From: CAJXZP01 sp049606935
GTDB lineage: Bacteria; Bacteroidota; Bacteroidia; Flavobacteriales_G; Salibacteraceae
Reading direction: 5' to 3'
Length of the DNA: 39,866 nucleotides
NCBI GenBank assembly: GCA_049606935.1
Contig: JBMYWA010000013.1
Span: 1-39,866, forward strand
A program made the translations under genes and the position numbers. The notes beneath the pieces were generated by a model that was not told the DNA's origin, did not search any database, and worked only from the letters and a program-made list of their open reading frames with translations. Each line of letters opens with the position of its first letter. Position 1 is the stretch's first letter. Positions 33,901 through 39,866 of the stretch are shown one piece after another.

Positions 33901-36900
33901 GGAATTCAAAGAAAAATTACCCAGCAAAATTTTGAAGCCTTAAACATTGAATACATCCAAATTTGGGTAATGGATCCATTTAATGATGATTACGAAGATG
34001 GGGATGATGATGGAAGTTTATTTATTAACCTAGGATCTGTGTCTGAAGATGTACAAAGAGATGGTAGAAACTTTTTTGAAAATGGAATATCTATCCCACC
34101 TACCGATATTACAACAGAACAATACACCACCAATTGGGGACGTTATACCCCAGGTAATCAAATTGTTGATGGTTTTGATAATGATCCAGATGCACGTCAG
34201 TACCAAGATGTTGGTTTGGATGGTTTAAGAAATGTGGAAGAGGCGCAATTTTTTGATACTTATGCAAATAATGTTGCCGGAATCCCAAATTTAGCTAGCG
34301 ATATTTCCCAGGATAACTTCCAATATTTTAGATCAGACGTTTATGATAATGCAGAGGCGGATGTGTTAACCAGATACAAAAGGTTTAATGGCTACGAAGG
34401 AAACTCTCCAATTAGTGGGACAGATGGGGGTGCAGCGGTAGGTTCAACTAGACCTAACCAAGAAGATATCAACAAGGATAAAAATATTGATGAAACGGAA
34501 TCTTATTGGCAATACGAAGTAAAAGTTAGCCGTTCCGATTTTAATAAAGCAAATATTGGAAAGAATTACATTACAGATGTTAGAACCGCTGAAGTTCCAA
34601 CCAAAGATGGTAGAACAAGAGAGATTGACTGGTATCAATTGAAAATTCCAATTCGTGAAGGTAAATCGTTCGGAGGGGCCAGAGATTTCAACTCTATCCG
34701 TTTTATGAGAGTGTTCATGAGAGGATTTGAGCATAGATCTATTTTACGTTTAGCGAGATTCGAATTAGTACGTGGAGAATGGCGAAAATTTGATGGAACA
34801 CTAGAATACCCTGGTGATTATATTTTGGGTGACGATTTTACCAATTTTGATGTGTCTGCGGTTAACATTGAGGTAAACTCATCTAAAAAGCCGGTAAACT
34901 ATGTACTACCTCCGTATATTCAAAGAGAAACTAATGTGGGTTCAACTAATTTGAACCAACTAAATGAGCAGTCGTTAGCGTTAAACATTTGTGAATTGCC
35001 AGACGGACAAGGTCGTGCAGTTTTTCGTTCGTTTGATTTAGATGTGCTTTCGTATAACACCATAAAAATGTTTGTTCATGCAGAATCTTACGTAAGTGAG
35101 AGCCCCGTAAACGATAACGATTTGGTTGCATTTATGCGTGTTGGTACAGATTTCGAAAACAATTATTACGAATATGAAATACCTCTAAAAGTAACTCCTG
35201 CTGGTCAATACAATGGAGATGATGATATTCAACGCTCAATAGTTTGGCCAGAAGCAAACAATATGGAGGTTTCATTAAACGACTTTACAGAATTAAAAAT
35301 TCAAAGAAACAAAGAAGCAATATTATCAGGAGCGGTTCCTGATTACACCAAACCCTACGCACTCCAAATTGGTAAAGCTAAGGTTACAATTGTGGGTAAC
35401 CCTTCCTTGAATGGAGTAAAAACAATCATGTTAGGGGTACGAAACCCAAGAAAAGTTGCTGGAGATCCAAATGATGATGGAGAAGGAAAGTGTGCAGAGA
35501 TTTGGTTTAATGAGTTAAGATTAAGTGATTTCGATGATCAAAGTGGTTGGGCATCTATTGTGACTGCAAATGCTAAACTTGCCGATTTTGCAAATGTTTC
35601 TATTTCGGGTAGCATGAGTACACCTGGCTGGGGTAGTATTGAAAAGAAAATTAGTGAACGTCAGCGTGAAACAAGACAAGATTTAGATATTCAAGCTAAC
35701 ATGGAACTGGGTAAGTTTTTTGGAAAGAAATCTGGTGTAAAAATACCTACTTATGTGGGATATACCGTTGGTGTAGTTAAGCCGCAATACGCACCATTAG
35801 CACCAGATATTAAATTTGATAGATATGTGAAAGAGGCTTTTCCAGCTGGGAAGCAACAAGACTCGGTTCGGAATGTTCAGCAAACTGTGGTAACCAGAAA
35901 AAGTTTGAACTTCACCAATGTTAGGAAAGAAAAAACGAATGCCAAAAAGAAAAAGAAGGCCTATGATATTTCTAATTTTGCAGTGAATTACTCCTATAAC
36001 TCTACCGAAATGCATGATTTTGAAACCGAGTTTAATAATGCCAAAACTTACAAAGGTGGGCTTGCCTATAATTTCTCTGCATCTCCTAAAAACATTAAAC
36101 CTTTTGCAAAAAGTAAAGTTCTGAACAGTACAAAATGGTTAGACTTAATCAATAGTTTTAATTTCTACCCCGTGCCAAAATCTTACTCCTTTTCTACAGA
36201 TGTGAACAGGTATTACCAAGAATCTAAAACAAGAAATAATAACCCAGAATTATTAAATGATATACCAGTTTATGTGAATAAAACCTTTGATTGGAATAGA
36301 CGGTATGCTATAAGATGGGATTTAACTCGTAATTTGAAAGTTGACTTTAATGCCAGAAATAAATCTTTAATTGAAGAAACTGCTAATAGACCTCAAGACA
36401 GTACAAATTGGGCAGATACTGTTAAGGCTAGTTTACGTGATTTTGGTAAAACCTTAAATTATAATCATGCATTTAATTTGGCTTGGACCGTTCCTATTAA
36501 CAAAATTCCAATTTTAGACTGGACCAGCACTAACTTTAAATATGGATCCACTTACAGTTGGTTAAGAGGACCATTAATTGTAGAGGAGAGTAATAAAAAC
36601 ACCATTCAAAACACCCAAAACTTGCAGCTAAACGGAACATTAAATTTTGTTAATCTCTACAATAAATCCAAGTACTTAAAAAAGGTGAACTCCAAAAGGC
36701 CTGGCCAAAAGAAACGGAATTCCTCCACCTCAAGAACCAAAACAAGCCAAAACCCCAAAGATACTGCCGGTGGAAAAACTAAGAAACCTAAAAAGGATGG
36801 ACCACCAGCTTTTGTGGATGGCTTTGCAAGAGTATTAATGATGATAAGAAAAGGTAACGTTAGTTATAGCCGTACTAGCGGAATCATGTTACCCGGTTAT

Positions 36901-38259
36901 ATTCCAGAAACTGAAGCAATGGGTATGAACTCTGATTTCAACGCTCCTGGTTGGGGATTTGTATTTGGTCAGCAAAGTAACTTTGGAGATTCAGCTAATT
37001 ATTTAACTCATGCCATTGGTAATGATTGGCTGGTCAAAAACACCGAGTTTAATAATCAGTACCGAGAAACATATGGAGAAAAATTAAATCTAAAACTAAC
37101 TATTGAACCGTTAAGAGATTTTAGGGTAGAACTAAATACAAATTGGAATGATGTACATAGTTACTCTACTTATAATAGATATTATGACTCTCTTTATGTA
37201 GATAAGTTTGGAAATGATGTGCCAGGTTTTAGACAAGAAAGTCCAATAACTCAAGGTAATTTCACTACTTCCTTTTGGATGATGAACACTGCTTTTGATA
37301 AAGATGGAGATAATTATGTAAGTGAAGCCTTTGAGGAATTTTCGGCTAACAGAGCAATTATTTCAGCTAGATTAGGTGAAGAATCAATATCTAAGAATGA
37401 TTCTGCTTATTCTAAAGGAGAAGTTGCAGGAGGTTATTATGATGGATTTGGACCAAATCATTCTGATGTTTTAATACCTGCATTCTTGGCCGCTTATAGT
37501 GGAAAAAATGCAGAGACGTATAGCACCAATATTTTTTCAAAAATGTATATCCCTAATATCCGTCTTACCTATACTGGTTTAGCCAAAATTCCGGCTCTAA
37601 AAAAGAAGTTTAGAAATATTAGTATTTCCTCCGGATATAAATCAAGTTACATTATTGGAGGATATACTTCAAATGTGTTATATGATGATGAAAATCAAGA
37701 TGGCTTTACCACGGTTCGAGAGGATAGCACTTTGTACAATAATTTTGTGGCAAAAAACAATTTTAATGGGGTAACAATTAGAGAGTCGTTTAGCCCATTA
37801 ATTAACGTAGATGTGACTTTGAAAAATTCGGTGCAATTAAGGTTTGAAATTAAAAAAGACAGAACTATTAATTTAAGTACTCGTAGCTTGCAAGTAATGG
37901 AGGTAAGAGGAAATGAATTTACTCTTGGCCTTGGCTATACCTTCAAACAATTAAAAGCACCTTTCCAATCCAAGGTAAAAAGGAAAACTTTAAAAAGTGA
38001 TTTTAAGGTACGAGGTGATTTCTCTATACGTAAGAATTTGAGTATTACCAGAGAGTTAGATACAGAGATAAATCCAAACAACCCAACCAACGGACAAACC
38101 ACCTTGTCATTAAAATTAACCGGAGATTATAAGCTAAGTAGAAAACTAACCTTAAGATTGTTTTTTGACTACATTTCTAATACTCCAGTTATCTCGTTAT
38201 CTTACCCTAACTCGACTACAAACGGTGGATTTAGTATTCGCTTTAACCTGAATGGATAG
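30940..38259 (+). CDS. sprA: Type IX secretion outer-membrane translocon SprA
   Basis: 2439 residues from GTG 30940, the very large size typical of SprA/Sov. A signal peptide (RFLIVIAAIFLVGDASAF) precedes mature sequence with repeated beta-strand-like segments ending in GGFSIRFNLNG, fitting an outer-membrane barrel terminus. In Flavobacterium johnsoniae SprA forms a 36-strand barrel that carries proteins with type IX sorting domains across the outer membrane, and it is also needed for gliding. Two lysine-rich stretches lie at about residues 1662-1674 and 1911-1955. The neighbours ruvA and gcvH match the arrangement I recall in Flavobacteria. Confidence 0.95.
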   Translation: MLDKFYGIRFLIVIAAIFLVGDASAFESLSEYEMAFEAMALDSGDTVNLTYPFEDNSVSPFNTSDNPLDLENPDNINEEIEYDPITGTYYIVTKIGDSLDYRPVSPMTFEEFKDYDLNKALSEYWKEKNATESEFSKDDPKSKDLIPSLNIDSKGFDNIFGGNTIDIRPSGSAQVKFGLKNSKTQNPALSERQRSITTFDFDQQIQVNLIGNIGDKLKMSINYNTEATFDFENQVKVDFTGYDDDIIQKIEAGNVTLPLSGSLITGSQSLFGIKTKLKFGRLEVTSVFSQQKGKKEEIEIKGGAQVKEYELKADEYDDNRHYFISQFFRDNYEQAMSNPPFISTPINVTRIEVWVTNNNNTTQNTRNLIGFQDLGESDPNKVFNQNGQGPITFNGNQYPDNNSNSLYQDVNNNNFVRGYTQASPALEALGYISQEDYQKIGLARLLTDKDYSFNPQLGVISLNSEMQPNQVLSVAFQYSYQDQVYQVGEFSTDVVNESAIYTKMLKSSKINTSSPMWDLMMKNVYSIGAYQIQANNFQFDIWYLDRKTGVPTNYLPTGSAEVSGKPLIQVMNLDKMDRNMNPTPDGVFDFLSAPTHLPYINPRNGKVFFPVLEPFGSYIHEISQGNSEFIETYAFDSLYSNTQPDAKAKFPNKNRFYFKGKYESSVSSDISVGAMQIPEGSVKVTAGGRELVEGSDYTVDYNLGRVKILNQGLLESGIPIKISLESNSLFNIQTKTMMAARFDYKINKDFLIGGTIMNLRERPLTQKTSYGDEPISNTVWGVDGTYRSDSPWLTRFVDKLPGIDTKEKSSFQITGEFAQFIPGHSKAIGDAGTSYIDDFEGSQSTIDLRQRTSWSLASIPQNQPNVFPEATLVNNVALGFNRARLSWYTIDPLFFRDDSRTPAHIKNDPAMTSNHFMREVTVTEVFEKQQVSSVQNQNIPTLDLAFYPNEKGQNNYDFDGTDSTGTKYSEGINTADGTLLAPETRWGGIQRKITQQNFEALNIEYIQIWVMDPFNDDYEDGDDDGSLFINLGSVSEDVQRDGRNFFENGISIPPTDITTEQYTTNWGRYTPGNQIVDGFDNDPDARQYQDVGLDGLRNVEEAQFFDTYANNVAGIPNLASDISQDNFQYFRSDVYDNAEADVLTRYKRFNGYEGNSPISGTDGGAAVGSTRPNQEDINKDKNIDETESYWQYEVKVSRSDFNKANIGKNYITDVRTAEVPTKDGRTREIDWYQLKIPIREGKSFGGARDFNSIRFMRVFMRGFEHRSILRLARFELVRGEWRKFDGTLEYPGDYILGDDFTNFDVSAVNIEVNSSKKPVNYVLPPYIQRETNVGSTNLNQLNEQSLALNICELPDGQGRAVFRSFDLDVLSYNTIKMFVHAESYVSESPVNDNDLVAFMRVGTDFENNYYEYEIPLKVTPAGQYNGDDDIQRSIVWPEANNMEVSLNDFTELKIQRNKEAILSGAVPDYTKPYALQIGKAKVTIVGNPSLNGVKTIMLGVRNPRKVAGDPNDDGEGKCAEIWFNELRLSDFDDQSGWASIVTANAKLADFANVSISGSMSTPGWGSIEKKISERQRETRQDLDIQANMELGKFFGKKSGVKIPTYVGYTVGVVKPQYAPLAPDIKFDRYVKEAFPAGKQQDSVRNVQQTVVTRKSLNFTNVRKEKTNAKKKKKAYDISNFAVNYSYNSTEMHDFETEFNNAKTYKGGLAYNFSASPKNIKPFAKSKVLNSTKWLDLINSFNFYPVPKSYSFSTDVNRYYQESKTRNNNPELLNDIPVYVNKTFDWNRRYAIRWDLTRNLKVDFNARNKSLIEETANRPQDSTNWADTVKASLRDFGKTLNYNHAFNLAWTVPINKIPILDWTSTNFKYGSTYSWLRGPLIVEESNKNTIQNTQNLQLNGTLNFVNLYNKSKYLKKVNSKRPGQKKRNSSTSRTKTSQNPKDTAGGKTKKPKKDGPPAFVDGFARVLMMIRKGNVSYSRTSGIMLPGYIPETEAMGMNSDFNAPGWGFVFGQQSNFGDSANYLTHAIGNDWLVKNTEFNNQYRETYGEKLNLKLTIEPLRDFRVELNTNWNDVHSYSTYNRYYDSLYVDKFGNDVPGFRQESPITQGNFTTSFWMMNTAFDKDGDNYVSEAFEEFSANRAIISARLGEESISKNDSAYSKGEVAGGYYDGFGPNHSDVLIPAFLAAYSGKNAETYSTNIFSKMYIPNIRLTYTGLAKIPALKKKFRNISISSGYKSSYIIGGYTSNVLYDDENQDGFTTVREDSTLYNNFVAKNNFNGVTIRESFSPLINVDVTLKNSVQLRFEIKKDRTINLSTRSLQVMEVRGNEFTLGLGYTFKQLKAPFQSKVKRKTLKSDFKVRGDFSIRKNLSITRELDTEINPNNPTNGQTTLSLKLTGDYKLSRKLTLRLFFDYISNTPVISLSYPNSTTNGGFSIRFNLNG

Positions 38260-38269
38260 GAAAAAATAA

Positions 38270-38277
38270 TATATTTG
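38270..38277 (+). promoter_or_regulatory. Promoter -7 box for gcvH
   Basis: TATATTTG matches TAnnTTTG exactly, 11 bases past the sprA stop and 39 before the gcvH ATG, so gcvH probably has its own promoter. Confidence 0.45.
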
Positions 38278-38316
38278 AATCTCAAATTGGAATAGAAAAC
38301 TTTAAAATAAATTATC

Positions 38317-38697
38317 ATGGGAGTACCTACAGAATTGAAATACACAAAGGATCACGAATGGATTAAAATAGATGGCGATGTAGCTACTATTGGAATTACT
38401 GATTATGCTCAAGGTGAATTGGGTGATATTGTTTATGTAGAAGTAGATACAGAAGGTGATACACTAGATCGTGAAGAAACTTTTGGTACTGTGGAGGCCG
38501 TAAAAACAGTTTCAGATTTATTCATGCCTCTTTCAGGAGAAGTTTTGGAGTTTAACGAAGATTTAGAAGATGCTCCAGAAACCGTTAATAAAGATGCTTA
38601 TGGCGAAGGGTGGATGGTAAAAGTGAAAATTTCTGATGCTTCACAAATAGATGATTTATTGGATGCCGCTGCTTACGAAGCATTAATTGCAGGATAA
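38317..38697 (+). CDS. gcvH: Glycine cleavage system H protein
   Basis: 126 residues, acidic, usual length. Lipoyl-carrying shuttle of the glycine cleavage complex; the lipoylated lysine is K63 in VEAVKTVSD. Also seen: KDHEWI, GITDYAQGELGDIVYVE and GEGWMVKVK. Other glycine cleavage genes are not in the window. A VanZ-like gene follows 13 bases later. Confidence 0.96.
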   Translation: MGVPTELKYTKDHEWIKIDGDVATIGITDYAQGELGDIVYVEVDTEGDTLDREETFGTVEAVKTVSDLFMPLSGEVLEFNEDLEDAPETVNKDAYGEGWMVKVKISDASQIDDLLDAAAYEALIAG

Positions 38698-38710
38698 AAA
38701 ATATTAAGCT

Positions 38711-39154
38711 TTGTATTTATCTAAAAACAAAGCCACAATAATCTGGGCATTGCTTGTAGCGGTGCTCAGTTTTTTACCCGGAAGTAAATTTCCAAAAACT
38801 GAATTAACCAATATTGACCTAGCAGTGCATTTTTTCTTCTACTGCGTTTTTACATTTCTATTAATTGTCGGTAACCTACGGCAATCACAGTTTTCTTTTC
38901 TAAAAAAGAACCCAATTTTCATGGCTTTAGTTATAGCTATTCCGTATGGTGGAATGGTTGAAATAATTCAAGGCACGAAGTTTGTTTCTAGATCCGCAGA
39001 GTTTGCCGATTTTATTGCCAACTCCATTGGCAGTTTGATAGGCGTAATTCTGTTTTTTATTATTTATGGATCTCCTAAAAACTTTACAACATGGAACAAA
39101 AAAAATCCCCAAGCAAAGATTACAGAAGACAATCGCCACAATACTTCCTTATAG
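38711..39154 (+). CDS. VanZ-like membrane protein
   Basis: 147 residues from TTG 38711, with no better start. About four membrane segments (IIWALLVAVLSFLPG, AVHFFFYCVFTFLLIVG, FMALVIAIPYGGMVEI, IANSIGSLIGVILFFIIYG) and the DLAVHF and VEIIQ segments of the VanZ-like family. VanZ itself lowers teicoplanin susceptibility; most relatives have no known role. The last 64 bases overlap the TonB-like gene in another frame, and the hydrophilic tail within that overlap looks unconserved. Confidence 0.8.
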   Translation: MYLSKNKATIIWALLVAVLSFLPGSKFPKTELTNIDLAVHFFFYCVFTFLLIVGNLRQSQFSFLKKNPIFMALVIAIPYGGMVEIIQGTKFVSRSAEFADFIANSIGSLIGVILFFIIYGSPKNFTTWNKKNPQAKITEDNRHNTSL

Positions 39155-39765
39155 GTTTAATTGTTGCGCTCAGTACCACCCTACTTGCATTCGAATACAG
39201 AACTTCTGTTGACCCTCCAGTAATTGAAGATAAAGGAGAGGTTGTATTTGTATTACCTGATGAATTACCTCCAGTTACACTACCAAAACCAAAGACTCCC
39301 CCTCCACCACCTGTAGCTCCATTACCTCCTGTGCCATCTCCAGATCCAATTATTGAGCCTATCGTAGAACCAATAGTTGAACCTGTGGTAGCTCCAGAAC
39401 CTCAGCAAAATGTATTTGTCCTACCTCCCGAACCAGTTGTTGCAGAGAATACACCAATAAAGTTTGCCGAGAAAATGCCCGTTTTTCCGGGTTCTGAACC
39501 GGGATTGTATGAGTATTTGGCAAAAAACACTCAATACCCAACTTTTCCTCTAGAAAATGGAATAGAGGCCAAACTTTACGTTCAATTCATCGTTAATAAG
39601 GATGGATCTGTGTCTGATGTGGAGGTGTTAAATCCTCAAGGATATGGATTTGACGAGGAAGCAAAGCGAGTAATATCGCAAATGCCAACCTGGGAACCTG
39701 GAAGACAAGGAGGGAAAAAGGTAAGGGTTTATTATGTCATTCCCATAAATTTTGCGTTAAAGTAA
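39091..39765 (+). CDS. TonB-like energy transducer
   Basis: 224 residues. One N-terminal membrane anchor (about 19-33, YFLIGLIVALSTTLL), then a proline-rich periplasm-spanning stretch (PKPKTPPPPPV and EPIVEPIVEPVV), and a C-terminal TonB domain (about 145-224: LYVQFIVNKDGSVSDVEVLN, TWEPGRQGGKKVRV). Such proteins pass proton-motive energy from ExbBD to outer-membrane receptors. The start lies inside the VanZ-like gene. The MEQKKSP N-terminus resembles the start of the next gene. Confidence 0.92.
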   Translation: MEQKKSPSKDYRRQSPQYFLIGLIVALSTTLLAFEYRTSVDPPVIEDKGEVVFVLPDELPPVTLPKPKTPPPPPVAPLPPVPSPDPIIEPIVEPIVEPVVAPEPQQNVFVLPPEPVVAENTPIKFAEKMPVFPGSEPGLYEYLAKNTQYPTFPLENGIEAKLYVQFIVNKDGSVSDVEVLNPQGYGFDEEAKRVISQMPTWEPGRQGGKKVRVYYVIPINFALK

Positions 39766-39828
39766 CATTAGCGCTACTTATAATAGAAATATTCTTGCTA
39801 TTTTAGCAAACTTAAAAATTGGATATAA

Positions 39829-39866
39829 ATGGAAGTTAAGAAAAATCCAGAAGTTGATGTAAATAA
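39829..39866 (+). CDS. Start of a second TonB-like gene (cut by window edge)
   Basis: Twelve codons from ATG 39829 (MEVKKNPEVDVN) are present. This beginning is typical of Bacteroidota TonB-like proteins and similar to the preceding gene, suggesting a tandem pair. The rest is outside the window. Confidence 0.5.
   Translation, partial: MEVKKNPEVDVN

Noticed and set aside
39795..39809. Inverted repeat TTGCTA-TTT-TAGCAA upstream of the last gene
   Set aside because: Only six pairs with a three-base loop and AT-rich; likely chance, though it overlaps a weak -7-like TATTTTAG.

Overview
The window is a dense, AT-rich chromosomal segment from a Bacteroidota bacterium, most likely a member of the Flavobacteriia. 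The evidence is a full-length SprA (the outer-membrane channel of the type IX secretion system), a secreted subtilase with a C-terminal type IX sorting domain, families found mainly in this phylum (DUF3109, DUF4296, IPExxxVDY), a malic enzyme and phosphotransacetylase of the long form, and repeated promoter -7 boxes of the Bacteroidota type TAnnTTTG just upstream of genes. The order maeB-ruvA-sprA-gcvH resembles what I recall around sprA in other Flavobacteria. I see no insertion sequence, tRNA, rRNA or CRISPR array, and no gene-free stretch above about 230 bases.

Layout. (1) 1-428, minus: 5' part of ruvB. (2) 510-8374, minus: a seven-gene, tightly overlapping operon of a nucleotidyltransferase, three B12-type radical SAM proteins, two SAM methyltransferases and a lipoprotein with a c-type heme motif. 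I recognise no named pathway for it, and it is the best candidate for an undescribed system here. A short open frame upstream (8371-8550) may be the remnant of an eighth gene. (3) 8576-13163, plus: a PLP cysteine-desulfurase-like enzyme, a VOC protein, a GT87-like membrane glycosyltransferase, truA and a cysteine-rich DUF3109 protein. (4) 13164-13393: intergenic region with a strong 13-bp hairpin and a possible small RNA. (5) 13394-17446: a 1350-residue secreted subtilase carrying seven repeats of about 74 residues. (6) 17513-19916: dihydroorotase, a DUF4296 lipoprotein and an iodotyrosine-deiodinase-like flavoprotein. (7) 19999-22228: acpP-fabF-rnc. (8) 22327-30337: IPExxxVDY protein, pyruvate kinase, phosphotransacetylase, acetate kinase, a group III truncated hemoglobin and malic enzyme, a block around pyruvate and acetyl-phosphate. 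(9) 30340-39866: ruvA, sprA, gcvH, a VanZ-like membrane protein, a TonB-like energy transducer and the first 12 codons of a second one.

How the parts fit: most of the plus strand is housekeeping (fatty acid synthesis, RNA processing, overflow metabolism, pyrimidine synthesis, recombination) plus secretion, and SprA is the predicted exit channel for the subtilase. The minus-strand radical SAM operon is the accessory part. Its composition suggests several successive radical and methyl-transfer steps on one unknown substrate, but the product cannot be read from the sequence.
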